A stretch of 64,000 nucleotides of DNA from Nonlabens ulvanivorans (GTDB taxonomy: Bacteria > Bacteroidota > Bacteroidia > Flavobacteriales > Flavobacteriaceae): NCBI RefSeq assembly GCF_000732625.1, contig NZ_JPJI01000032.1, positions 186,001 through 250,000 of the forward strand, in the 5' to 3' direction. Below the pieces are notes generated by a model. It was not told the origin of the DNA, made no database searches, and saw only the letters and a program-made list of their open reading frames with translations. Positions 1-8,911 of the stretch are shown here, piece by piece. Position 1 is the first letter of the stretch, and each line of letters opens with the position of its first letter. Both the position numbers and the translations under genes were made by a program.

Positions 1-427
1 TAGTGACATTAGTACCATCTACAATAACGTCAAACAAATTTTTAATGCCTAACTTTTCTAAAATGGGCCTCGCGTTTTTACTAGCACTACCTAATGCGAT
101 AGGCTGATTTTTATCCTTTAACTCTAGAAGAAAGTTATGGACTCCAGGCATAATATCTGATGTATCTAATGTTTTAATTAGATCTAGATATTCTTCATTC
201 TTTTGGTCCATTTTCTCCTGAAAAACTTCAGCAGTAATTGTCTTATTTCCCCATTCAAGTATTTTCTTCAATGAGTTTACTCTAGAAACTCCTTTGAGTT
301 GCTCGTTCTCTTCATGAGTAAAGTTGATTCCTAAAGATGCTGCTAACCGTTGCCATGCAATAAAGTGAAATTTTGCAGTATCAACAATAACACCATCAAG
401 GTCAAATATGAATGCTTTTTTATTCAT
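1..427 (-). CDS. pgmB: beta-phosphoglucomutase, C-terminus cut by window edge
   Basis: HAD-superfamily phosphatase/mutase that interconverts beta-glucose 1-phosphate and glucose 6-phosphate, the step after maltose phosphorylase. The first 142 residues are visible. They begin MNKKAFIFDLDGVIVDT, with the catalytic DxDG motif (nucleophile D9, acid/base D11), followed by a helical cap and the second HAD motif region (LGSASKN). The ATG at 425-427 overlaps the end of the MFS gene by 8 bp, so the two are probably translationally coupled. The remainder lies left of the window; a GH65 maltose phosphorylase is the usual next gene in such flavobacterial loci, but it cannot be seen here. Confidence 0.9.
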   Translation of the reverse strand, partial: MNKKAFIFDLDGVIVDTAKFHFIAWQRLAASLGINFTHEENEQLKGVSRVNSLKKILEWGNKTITAEVFQEKMDQKNEEYLDLIKTLDTSDIMPGVHNFLLELKDKNQPIALGSASKNARPILEKLGIKNLFDVIVDGTNVT

Positions 428-1880
428 TATCTATAGACGGCTGATACGTAATCGCCTTTTTATTTGTGATTAATAAATTTGAAAATGCAGCAATAATTAA
501 AAATATTCCTGCGATGGTCATAGCGTGTATTGATTCCTCTCCTATTAAGTTTTGTAAGAAGACAACACCACCTATAGCGGCTATGATTTGTGGTATAACG
601 ATAAACATATTAAAAACGCCCATCATTAATCCCATTTTATGCGACTCTACTGAGCTTGAAAGCATGGCATAAGGCATAGACAAAATACTTCCCCATGCAA
701 TCCCTATTAAACTGAAAGAGATAAGCAATTTATCTGGTTCACCTGGTATGAAAAACATATATAAAAACCCTAATCCACCTAAGATTAAACTGGCCATATG
801 AATATATTTCCTATTGATACTATTGTATGCAGTATAAAAAGTTAATCCTAGTGCAAACACCATAGAGGTCAATCCATAAATACCCATTTTAGAACCTACA
901 TCATCTGAAGCTTCATTATATGATTTATCCTGTTGCTTATACTCTAATGCTTTGGCATCATTTAAAAACACCACTTCATCATTAGCATCTCGCATCGTTA
1001 TTAATTCTCCATTATCATCAGTTGTAGTTTTAGCAAACTCAATAACATCTGGCTTAGGAGCATTGTAGATATGTGAAGTTAAAGCAGGATTTGCAAGCGT
1101 CCACATAGCAAAAAAAGCAAACCAAGAAAAAAACTGCACCACACCTAATTTTTTCATAATCAGTGGCATCAGTGCATAGGTTCCTGATATGGTTTCCCAC
1201 ATTCCTTTCTTTTCTTCAGGTTCTTTTTCGGCGTCATCAAATTGTGCGAGTTCGGCTGGAGAGTATTCTTTTGTTGTAAAGATGGTCACCAAAATTGCTG
1301 TGATAAAAACAAAAGCACCAACTCCAAATGCAACCTTAACTGAATCTGGAACAACGCCAGATGGCGCTTCATTTGATATTTCTAATGTATCATTTACCCA
1401 TTTCGGTAAATTACTGGCTACCCAAGTACCGACACCTATTATTAATGTTTGAACTACAAAACCATAGCTGCGTTGAGATTCTGGTAATTTATCTGCTACC
1501 AGAGCACGGAATGGTTCCATAGAAATATTAATAGAAGCGTCTAGCACTAATAAAAGACCAGCAGCCATCCATACCTCAGAAGAATAAGGCATAAATAATA
1601 AGGCGATAGAACTGAGAATGGCACCTATTAAAAAGAAAGGTCTTCTACGCCCTAGATTTTTATGCCAGGTATTATCACTTAAATAACCTATAATAGGTTG
1701 CACGATTAAACCAGCAAGTGGAGCTGCAATCCATAGTAATGGGATCTCATCTTTATTTGCTCCTAAAGTCTCAAAAATACGTGACATGGTAGAGCCCTGT
1801 AGGGCAAAACCGAACTGAATACCCAGAAATCCGAAACTCATGTTCCAAATGTTCCAGAAACCTAACTTAGGTTTTTGCAT
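420..1880 (-). CDS. MFS sugar (maltose-type) transporter
   Basis: Integral inner-membrane carrier of 486 residues with about 12 hydrophobic segments. It resembles the GPH/sucrose-maltose branch of the major facilitator superfamily: the N-terminal region has the PIIGYLSDNTW...GRRRPFF loop, equivalent to the G-x-x-S-D-x-x-GRR/KP signature between TM2 and TM3. A long periplasmic or cytoplasmic insertion rich in Asp/Asn lies near residues 275-325. It sits between the LacI-type regulator and pgmB and opposite the SusCD genes, which points to import of maltose or short malto-oligosaccharides released in the periplasm. The substrate is inferred from context; the family is clear. Confidence 0.87.
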   Translation of the reverse strand: MQKPKLGFWNIWNMSFGFLGIQFGFALQGSTMSRIFETLGANKDEIPLLWIAAPLAGLIVQPIIGYLSDNTWHKNLGRRRPFFLIGAILSSIALLFMPYSSEVWMAAGLLLVLDASINISMEPFRALVADKLPESQRSYGFVVQTLIIGVGTWVASNLPKWVNDTLEISNEAPSGVVPDSVKVAFGVGAFVFITAILVTIFTTKEYSPAELAQFDDAEKEPEEKKGMWETISGTYALMPLIMKKLGVVQFFSWFAFFAMWTLANPALTSHIYNAPKPDVIEFAKTTTDDNGELITMRDANDEVVFLNDAKALEYKQQDKSYNEASDDVGSKMGIYGLTSMVFALGLTFYTAYNSINRKYIHMASLILGGLGFLYMFFIPGEPDKLLISFSLIGIAWGSILSMPYAMLSSSVESHKMGLMMGVFNMFIVIPQIIAAIGGVVFLQNLIGEESIHAMTIAGIFLIIAAFSNLLITNKKAITYQPSIDNE

Positions 1881-1917
1881 ATCGTTATAATTTATAATGA
1901 CGATAAGCCTTATGACT

Positions 1918-1957
1918 TATCAAAACTTAATGTGTGTGAAGAAGATAAGTTTTGATA
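1918..1957. promoter_or_regulatory. 12-bp perfect inverted repeat upstream of the MFS gene
   Basis: Arms 1918-1929 and 1946-1957 (TATCAAAACTTA and its exact complement) are separated by 16 bases. The repeat lies 38 bp upstream of the MFS start codon, in the gap after the regulator gene. It is not followed by a T-run on either strand, so it does not look like a terminator. It could be an operator or an mRNA leader hairpin for the transporter-pgmB transcript. It does not resemble the GAAAACGTTTTC operators found on the other side of the regulator. Confidence 0.5.
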
Positions 1958-2002
1958 GTTTGTCTAATTATTTACATTTTTAGACGGTCGCAAGTTAAAA
2001 AA

Positions 2003-3022
2003 TTAAGGCGTAGATTCTCTTTCAATTAATGAAGTTTTTACGATAACGGTTTCGTAAGTTTCATCTTCTTGATGATCAGATTCTAATTTTTGAATCAGCT
2101 TTGCAGCAGCTAATCCACCCATTTCTTCGCCTTTTTGTCCTATGGTTGTTAATGTAGGACTAGCATACTTAGACAACATACCATCAGTAAAAGCAACGAT
2201 TGCAACATCATCAGGCACTTTTCTACCCATTCCTTGCAATGCCTTACTAGCGGTTACCGCAAACAGTTCATTAACTGCAAGCAACCCGTCATAATTACCA
2301 GTCATTAGAAAGTCCTTTATCTTATCTCCACAATTTTCAATGTCTTCAACTTTTAAAATAGCACTTTCATCTATTTCATAACCTCTTTTCATTAATGCCT
2401 CTTTAAAACCTTGAGTACGCAACCTACCTACATTAACATAATCCGGTGTTGAGATCAGACCTAGGTTACGACGGTTTTTACGCAATAAAAAATCGGTAGC
2501 TTTATTTGCGGCCTCAACATCATCAATTATGATTTTATCACAGGCGATATCATCTGCAACACGATCAAACATGACAATAGGCATACCTTGATTAGTCACC
2601 TCTCTTAAGTGGTGGAAGTCCTGTCGCTCCATAGTCTCTTTAGAAAGACTCATTACAAAGCCATCAATACTTCCATTTGCCAGCATATCCATATTAACTA
2701 CTTCTTTATCAAAACTTTCACCAGACAGGCATATAATTACTTGATATCCTTTTTCATTTGCCACACGTTCTACACCAGAAATTACCGTCGCAAAAAAATG
2801 ATGGACTATCTCTGGAATAATCACACCTATCTTTTTAGTCTTTTGATTTTTTAAGCTTAACGCGATATTGTTAGGCTTAAAATTATACTGCTTTGCATAC
2901 TCTTGAATCTTGGTACGTGTTTCAACGCTAATCTCGTGAGAATCCCTTAAAGCCTTGGAAACAGTTGATATGGAGACCTTTAATTCTTGTGCAATTTTCT
3001 TAAGAGTTAACTTTTGAGCCAT
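2003..3022 (-). CDS. LacI-family transcriptional regulator of the maltose/starch locus
   Basis: A 339-residue regulator. Residues 4-50 form the LacI-type helix-turn-helix and hinge (TLKKIAQELKVSISTVSKAL, then NNIALSLKNQ), followed by a periplasmic-binding-protein-like effector domain (from KKIGVIIPEI to the end). It is transcribed divergently from susC, and the intergenic region carries two GAAAACGTTTTC-like palindromes, the usual operator form for this family. It probably represses or activates both arms of the locus in response to a maltose-derived ligand; the direction of control cannot be read from sequence. Confidence 0.93.
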   Translation of the reverse strand: MAQKLTLKKIAQELKVSISTVSKALRDSHEISVETRTKIQEYAKQYNFKPNNIALSLKNQKTKKIGVIIPEIVHHFFATVISGVERVANEKGYQVIICLSGESFDKEVVNMDMLANGSIDGFVMSLSKETMERQDFHHLREVTNQGMPIVMFDRVADDIACDKIIIDDVEAANKATDFLLRKNRRNLGLISTPDYVNVGRLRTQGFKEALMKRGYEIDESAILKVEDIENCGDKIKDFLMTGNYDGLLAVNELFAVTASKALQGMGRKVPDDVAIVAFTDGMLSKYASPTLTTIGQKGEEMGGLAAAKLIQKLESDHQEDETYETVIVKTSLIERESTP

Positions 3023-3053
3023 CTGATCTAAATATTTTAAAAATAAAGAGTTA

Positions 3054-3069
3054 CGCTTTCGCGAAAGCG
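3054..3069. repeat. iterated 16-bp palindrome, copy 1
   Basis: Exact copy of CGCTTTCGCGAAAGCG. Perfect dyad symmetry extends to 22 bp (3051-3072). It lies in the regulator/susC divergent intergenic region, left of the operators. Confidence 0.95.
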
Positions 3070-3102
3070 TAATATAGTATATAATAATTTACTACAAAAC
3101 AC

Positions 3103-3116
3103 CGAAAACGTTTTCG
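3103..3116. promoter_or_regulatory. LacI-type operator 1
   Basis: Perfect 14-bp palindrome CGAAAACGTTTTCG with the central CG typical of LacI/PurR-type operators. Its centre is 27 bp from that of operator 2. Binding by the adjacent LacI-family regulator is inferred. Confidence 0.75.
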
Positions 3117-3129
3117 TAGAATTACATTA

Positions 3130-3142
3130 CGAAAACGGTTTC
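3130..3142. promoter_or_regulatory. LacI-type operator 2
   Basis: CGAAAACGGTTTC, the same half-sites as operator 1 with one mismatch. It ends about 18 bp before the susC -7 element, so a bound regulator would overlap the -33 region of the susC promoter. Confidence 0.72.
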
Positions 3143-3159
3143 TTAACATAAGGTTTACA

Positions 3160-3167
3160 TATTTTTG
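3160..3167 (+). promoter_or_regulatory. -7 promoter element of susC
   Basis: TATTTTTG fits the Bacteroidota -7 consensus TAnnTTTG, 49 bp before the susC start codon. The second operator covers the expected -33 position. Confidence 0.55.
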
Positions 3168-3216
3168 GGGCGTGTGAGAAGAAGATATTAACTATTAATT
3201 TAAACTAATTTCAGTA

Positions 3217-6099
3217 ATGAATCAAAAATTTAAAACTGCTTTATTGCTCCTAATCTTACCTTTGCTAGCTGTTGCCCAAAGTGTTATCACAGGAACAATT
3301 AAAGATGCAAGTACTGGATTACCTGTCCCTAGCGCCAGTGTACTTGTTAAAGGAACCTCTAATGGTACCGCAACAGATTTCGATGGGAATTACACTCTTA
3401 ATAATGTACCAGATGGTGCAGTCATTGTTTTTTCTTACATAGGATATACTACTCAAGAAGTAGCTTATACTGGTCAAAGCACAATTGACATTGCACTAGC
3501 TGAAGATCCGTCAGAATTAGACGCGATTGTATTAATAGGTTATGGTAGTATTAAACAAGAAAATGTTACTAGTGCTCAAGAAACTATTAAGTCAGAAGAG
3601 TTTAATAAAGGTGCCATTACTTCACCAGGTCAATTAATCGCTGGTAAAGCTGCTGGTGTGCAAGTTACGGCTGCAAGTGGTCGCCCTGGAGACGGACCTG
3701 TTATACGTGTACGTCCTGGTTCTACCTTATCTGGTAGTCAAGATGCTCTTTATGTAGTAGATGGTGTGCCGCTAGATCAAAGTAATGCAAGTTTAAACTC
3801 CATTAACCCTAATGACATTGAAAGTATCACTATTTTAAAAGATGCATCTGCAACGGCTATATATGGTAATCGTGCGTCTAATGGTGTTGTTTTAATTACT
3901 ACAAAAAAGGCCAATTTCAGTAGCGATCTTAAGGTAAGATATGATGTACAGTTTGCTGTTGAAAAGGTAGACAACTATACAGATGTATTAACAGGCGATG
4001 AATTTCGTCAAATGGTAGCTGACCAAGGTCGTGACACTTCTATATTAGGAGACGCAAATACTGACTGGCAAGATGCTATCTACCAAAATGGTACTCGTGC
4101 CATTCACAACCTTACCATTGAAAAGGGATATGATAACACATCTATCAGAGCTTCTCTAGGATACAATAATGAACATGGTACATTACAGCGCTCTGGTTAT
4201 GAACGAGCAAGTTTAAGTTTGAATGTCATCCAGAAATTATTGGATAATAAGTTAAAACTAACATTCACTTCTCAATTAGCCCAAGAAGAAATAAGAAATG
4301 CAGATACAGGTGCTGTAGGTGCAGCCGTAGTTTTTGATCCTACACAACCTATCTTCAGTGGTGGTGATTTGTATGGTGGATATTTTGAGTATACAAACTC
4401 TACAGGTATAGAGCCTAATGCACCTAGAAATCCTCTAGGGCTTTTAAACAGTTTAGACTCGCAATTAGATAACTATCAGGCGAGACTTAACATGAATGCA
4501 GAATATAAGCTACCTGTTAAAGGACTTAAATTTACAGGTAATGCTGGTATCGACTATAATGAATTTGACTCTTATTCTTTAAGAGATGCAAATTCTGGGG
4601 CAGGTGATCGCGTCGCTTCTAAAAACTTCAGTCGTGGTATAAGAAGAAATAACCTTCTTGATGGTCGTTTTGATTACAAAAAGAACTTAGAAAAAATAAA
4701 TACTCAAATGGACCTTACTTTAGGTAGTAGTGTTCAAACTTTCTTTAGACAATCTTTTGACCGTGGATTAGAAAATGGGTTGCTAGTAGATTTCCTTTCT
4801 TCACCAGATGAGAATTCAATTGTAACGTTCTTTGGTAGAGCATCGTTTGACATTAATGACTTGCTTGTTCTTTCAGGAAGTTATTCTCGTAATGGTAGTT
4901 CAAGATTCTCTAAAGACAATAGATGGGCAAACTTCTACGGAGTCAGCGGAGCTTTAAAGTTGACGAACACTGACTTTGTAAAGAACAGTACCGTTCTTTC
5001 ACAATTAAAAATACGTGGTGGATTTGGTCAGACTGGTCAGCAAGAAATCAGTGCTCCATTTGCTTATTTATCTACATTTACTCCAGGTCAACAAACGGCG
5101 GCCGTTCAATTCGGTAATCAGTTTGTAACAACCATACGTCCAGAAGGATCAATAGACTTAGTTTGGGAGACAACAGACCAATGGAATGCTGGTATTGACT
5201 TAGGTTTCTTTAACAACCGTTTAACGGGTAGTGTTGATGGATTCTATAGAGAAACATCTGATCTATTATTATTCGGTCCACTTCCGGCAGGTGGATTAGA
5301 AAACGGTAGTATTCAAAATGCAGGTTCTACTTTAAGTCGTGGTATTGAAACGAGTATCAATGTAAAAGTTCTTGAGACAGAAAATATGACTTGGAACATT
5401 GGTGGAAACATTACATTCCAAGAAATTGAAATTACTGATCTTGCTGGTGCAAATGATGATCCTGTGCGAGTAGGTGGTATCTCTGGTGGAGTAGGTAATA
5501 ATATTCAAGAATGGGCCGTAGGATCTGATCCTACTACATTCCACGTGTTCCGTCAGGTATATGATCAAGATGGTGCGCCTCTTGACGGTGTCTTTGTTGA
5601 CACTAATGGTGACAATGTGATTAACGATGCTGACAGAGTACGTTACAAGAAAGCTAATCATGACGCTTATTTTGGTTTAACAACTAACTTCTCTTATAAG
5701 AGATTTGACTTAAGTGCTACTTTAAGAGGTGCCGCAGGTGGATATAATTACAACAATGTAAGCTCTAATTCAGCAAACCTTGCCACTATCTTCCCTACTA
5801 ATACTCAAAATCCGCTGTATCTTAATACTCCATCAGATTTTTTAAACACAGGATTTAGTGATCAAGAAGTGTTTTCTGATTACTATCTTCAAAAAGCTGA
5901 CTTTGTCAAATTAGATAACGTATCGTTAGGATATAACTTCCCTGGCGACAAAGTGGATATAAGAGCCTCTATTACAGGAACTAACTTACTTACAATTACA
6001 GATTATGATGGTGTAGATCCTGAGGTTTTCAATGGAATTGATAACAATCTGTTCCCTAGAAATCGCGGAATCATCTTAGGTCTAGGATTTAATTTTTAA
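3217..6099 (+). CDS. SusC-like TonB-dependent outer-membrane transporter
   Basis: A 960-residue SusC/RagA-family protein. It has a signal peptide (1-21, ending LAVAQ), a carboxypeptidase-regulatory-like domain (about 22-100, VITGTIKDASTGLPV...TDFDGNYTL), a TonB plug (about 110-240, with the family motif VVDGVPL and the NPNDIESITILKDASATAIYG signature), then a large beta-barrel ending in Phe (ILGLGFNF). It imports oligosaccharides across the outer membrane together with the SusD-like lipoprotein encoded 19 bp downstream. The neighbouring amylase, MFS carrier and pgmB make malto-oligosaccharides the likely substrate. It is the first gene of a rightward operon controlled from the operator region. 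Confidence 0.95.
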   Translation: MNQKFKTALLLLILPLLAVAQSVITGTIKDASTGLPVPSASVLVKGTSNGTATDFDGNYTLNNVPDGAVIVFSYIGYTTQEVAYTGQSTIDIALAEDPSELDAIVLIGYGSIKQENVTSAQETIKSEEFNKGAITSPGQLIAGKAAGVQVTAASGRPGDGPVIRVRPGSTLSGSQDALYVVDGVPLDQSNASLNSINPNDIESITILKDASATAIYGNRASNGVVLITTKKANFSSDLKVRYDVQFAVEKVDNYTDVLTGDEFRQMVADQGRDTSILGDANTDWQDAIYQNGTRAIHNLTIEKGYDNTSIRASLGYNNEHGTLQRSGYERASLSLNVIQKLLDNKLKLTFTSQLAQEEIRNADTGAVGAAVVFDPTQPIFSGGDLYGGYFEYTNSTGIEPNAPRNPLGLLNSLDSQLDNYQARLNMNAEYKLPVKGLKFTGNAGIDYNEFDSYSLRDANSGAGDRVASKNFSRGIRRNNLLDGRFDYKKNLEKINTQMDLTLGSSVQTFFRQSFDRGLENGLLVDFLSSPDENSIVTFFGRASFDINDLLVLSGSYSRNGSSRFSKDNRWANFYGVSGALKLTNTDFVKNSTVLSQLKIRGGFGQTGQQEISAPFAYLSTFTPGQQTAAVQFGNQFVTTIRPEGSIDLVWETTDQWNAGIDLGFFNNRLTGSVDGFYRETSDLLLFGPLPAGGLENGSIQNAGSTLSRGIETSINVKVLETENMTWNIGGNITFQEIEITDLAGANDDPVRVGGISGGVGNNIQEWAVGSDPTTFHVFRQVYDQDGAPLDGVFVDTNGDNVINDADRVRYKKANHDAYFGLTTNFSYKRFDLSATLRGAAGGYNYNNVSSNSANLATIFPTNTQNPLYLNTPSDFLNTGFSDQEVFSDYYLQKADFVKLDNVSLGYNFPGDKVDIRASITGTNLLTITDYDGVDPEVFNGIDNNLFPRNRGIILGLGFNF

Positions 6100-6118
6100 A
6101 ATTTAAAAAAGCAATAAT

Positions 6119-7714
6119 ATGAAAATGTATAAATCGATTATTTTGGTTTTCTTAGGTATGCTATTATTCACAGCTTGTGATGATGTACTTACTGTAGAGC
6201 CAGATGGAGATTCTCTAACAGAAGCTGATTTATTAAAAGACCCTACTACATATCGCGGTCTTATTGCAAAAGCCTATGCAGGATTAATGCTAGGTGGACA
6301 ATCTGGTGGTGATGGAAACGCAGATATTTCTGGAATAGATGGTGGTTTTTCAAACTACTTAAGATTATACTGGAACATGCAAGAGCTAACTACAGATGAA
6401 GCTATCATCGCATGGAACGACGGGACTATTAAAGATCTTCATGGTCACGTGTGGACAGATGGAAATGAGTTCATCAACGCTATGTTCTCTAGAATAAACT
6501 ATCAGATAGCTGTATGTAATGAGTTTATAAGACTATCATCAGATGCAAAACTTAATGAGTTCAATGTTCCTAGTGATATTAGAGCTGAAGTTGCAGATTA
6601 TAGAAATGAAGCGCGTTTCTTGAGAGCCTATTCTTACTATCATGGTATGGATCTATTTGGGACTATGCCTTTCAGTACAGAAAATACAGATGTAGCAAAT
6701 GGATTAGACGCTATAAATAGAAGCGATTTATTCAACTGGATTGAATCTGAACTTCTTGCAATAGAAGATGCTATGATGCCAGCAGGAATGAATGAATATG
6801 GAAGAGCAGATCAAGCTGCCCTACAAATGTTATTAGCAAAATTATACTTAAATGCCGAAGTGTATACTGGAACAGAAAGAAATGATGATGCTTTAATCTA
6901 TACGAATAAAGTAATTAATGGTGGATACACTATTCCTTCAGTACCATATGCTTATAGTTTCTATGCAGATAATGATAGTAATGGCGCACAAAGCGAGTTT
7001 ATATGGACTCTAAACTTTGATGGTTTAAATACACAAACATTTGGTGGAACAACTTACTTAACACACGCGCCAGTTGGTGGAGATATGGACCCTTCAGAAT
7101 TTGGTATCAACGGCGGTTGGGGTGGAATACGTACGACAAAGGAATTTGTTGAGTTATTCCCAGGAATGGAAAATAGCGCAGACCAGCGTGAAACTTTCTT
7201 TACTCAAGATCAAAATTTAGAAATTGCTGATGTTGGACGATTCAAAGATGGGTTTGCTATTCAGAAATTTAAAAACATCGACGTAAATGGTAATGCTGGT
7301 AGCGATACTGTAGGAGACTTTGTTGATATAGATTTCCCAGTATTTCGATTATCAGATGCCTATTTAATGTATGCTGAAGCTACTGTAAGAGGCGCTGCTG
7401 GCGGAGACTTAAACATAGCCGAAGGCTATATCAATCAACTACGTGAAAGAGCTTATGGAAACACTAGTGGTAATATCACAGCAAGTGATATAGACCTAGA
7501 TTTTATACTAGATGAAAGAGCTAGAGAACTCCATTGGGAAACGCATAGACGTCAAGATTTGATCCGTTTCGGAAAATTCACGACAGGTAAAGTATGGGCA
7601 TGGAAAGGAAATGTTCAATCTGGAACTACAACCGCTCCATTCCGTAATTTATTACCTATTCCAGCACAAGAAGTAAATTTAAATCCTAACCTAATCCAGA
7701 ATCCTGGATACTAA
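6119..7714 (+). CDS. SusD-like glycan-binding lipoprotein
   Basis: A 531-residue RagB/SusD-family surface lipoprotein. The signal peptide ends in the lipobox LFTAC with Cys20 as the lipidated residue. The N-terminal TPR-like part contains the conserved EARFLRAYSYYHGMDLFGTMPFST segment, and the C-terminus has the typical RELHWETHRRQDLIRFGKF block. It forms the lid over the SusC-like barrel. The 18-bp spacing to the following gene suggests one operon. Confidence 0.95.
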   Translation: MKMYKSIILVFLGMLLFTACDDVLTVEPDGDSLTEADLLKDPTTYRGLIAKAYAGLMLGGQSGGDGNADISGIDGGFSNYLRLYWNMQELTTDEAIIAWNDGTIKDLHGHVWTDGNEFINAMFSRINYQIAVCNEFIRLSSDAKLNEFNVPSDIRAEVADYRNEARFLRAYSYYHGMDLFGTMPFSTENTDVANGLDAINRSDLFNWIESELLAIEDAMMPAGMNEYGRADQAALQMLLAKLYLNAEVYTGTERNDDALIYTNKVINGGYTIPSVPYAYSFYADNDSNGAQSEFIWTLNFDGLNTQTFGGTTYLTHAPVGGDMDPSEFGINGGWGGIRTTKEFVELFPGMENSADQRETFFTQDQNLEIADVGRFKDGFAIQKFKNIDVNGNAGSDTVGDFVDIDFPVFRLSDAYLMYAEATVRGAAGGDLNIAEGYINQLRERAYGNTSGNITASDIDLDFILDERARELHWETHRRQDLIRFGKFTTGKVWAWKGNVQSGTTTAPFRNLLPIPAQEVNLNPNLIQNPGY

Positions 7715-7732
7715 TTATAAATAAGCAATACG

Positions 7733-8848
7733 ATGAAAAAGTTTTCAATATTAATACTATCGTTTTTAGCAATTGCTGCTATCACATCTTGTGATGACAA
7801 TGATTCTGAAGAATTCAATTTAAACACTAATACCGCTGGAGAAATTACATTATCTCCAGGATCTGGAGCATTTGAAGTAACAGAGTTTAATGGTGATGAC
7901 CTAGCAGAGCGTTTTACATGGAACGCTATAAGCCTTGAAGTACCTGTACAAATAGACTATACTTTACAAATGGATACTGACATGGGTGACTATAGTGCAC
8001 CACAAATATTAGGAGCTAGTACTGAGACTAATGTTGCCGTTACTTATGAAACGTTAAATGCGGCTGCGATTGCACTAGGTGGAGAAGCAACTGTTGCTAG
8101 TAATTATAAATTAAGAGTTGTAGCTACTACAGCAGACCCAGCTGTTAACCCTATAGTTTCAAATGAGGTAAACATCATTATCACTCCTTTTGCAGCATAT
8201 CCATTCTCAGACTTATATCTAGTTGGAGCAGCTACGGAAGCTGGATGGAGTAATGATAACAACAACCCTGCGTTGTTCCGTGATCCAGCAAACGAAACCG
8301 TTTATTATTACACAGGTTATTTCAACGGTGATGAATTTAAATTACTTTCTACTCTAGGATTCTGGCAGCCACAGTATGGTGAGCGCAATGGAGCTGTAGG
8401 AGTTAATGATGGTGGTGGTAGTGACCCTAATTCATTTGCTGCACCTGCTGCTGGTTACTATGACTTTGTGGTAGATGTAGATGGCGTGACCAACTCTTCA
8501 GAAGGAGCTTCTAGTTTCTCTATAACAGCTAATAGTACTGCAGCAACTGCGGCAACTTACACAACGGTTGGTATTATAGGTGATAGTACTCCTGCAGGAT
8601 GGGGCGCTAGTACAGCTATGAATCAATCCAGCTTTGATCCTCACAAATGGAGCTTAAGAAACGTTACTCTTATATCTGGTGAGATGAAGTTTAGAGCAAA
8701 CGATGATTGGGCGACTAACTGGGGAAGCGATACTGAATTCTCAGGTCAGGGAACTCAAGATGGTCCTAATGTGCCTATCGCTCCAGGAGCTTACGATATC
8801 TTCTTTAATGATTTAGATGGTCGTTACATATTAATTCCAGTTCAGTAA
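7733..8848 (+). CDS. SusE/SusF-like starch-binding lipoprotein
   Basis: A 371-residue lipoprotein (lipobox AITSC, Cys20) with an N-terminal SusE-type immunoglobulin-like domain (about 35-150) and two downstream beta-sandwich modules. Both modules carry the WSNDN.../GWG-type sequences seen in SusE/SusF starch-binding domains (YLVGAATEAGWS near 163; GIIGDSTPAGWG near 283). It probably holds alpha-glucans at the cell surface for the SusCD pair and the secreted amylase. It is the last gene before a strong terminator. Confidence 0.85.
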   Translation: MKKFSILILSFLAIAAITSCDDNDSEEFNLNTNTAGEITLSPGSGAFEVTEFNGDDLAERFTWNAISLEVPVQIDYTLQMDTDMGDYSAPQILGASTETNVAVTYETLNAAAIALGGEATVASNYKLRVVATTADPAVNPIVSNEVNIIITPFAAYPFSDLYLVGAATEAGWSNDNNNPALFRDPANETVYYYTGYFNGDEFKLLSTLGFWQPQYGERNGAVGVNDGGGSDPNSFAAPAAGYYDFVVDVDGVTNSSEGASSFSITANSTAATAATYTTVGIIGDSTPAGWGASTAMNQSSFDPHKWSLRNVTLISGEMKFRANDDWATNWGSDTEFSGQGTQDGPNVPIAPGAYDIFFNDLDGRYILIPVQ

Positions 8849-8870
8849 TAATGGACTTATAATAATTAAA

Positions 8871-8896
8871 AAGGGCTGGCAACAGCCCTTTTTTAG
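8871..8896 (+). terminator. terminator of the susCDE-like operon
   Basis: The stem AAGGGCTG/CAGCCCTT (8871-8878 with 8883-8890, loop GCAA) is followed by a run of T. It lies between the SusE-like gene and the amylase, so amylase expression depends on read-through or on its own promoter. Confidence 0.85.
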
Positions 8897-8911
8897 ATTA
8901 AAGACTTTACT

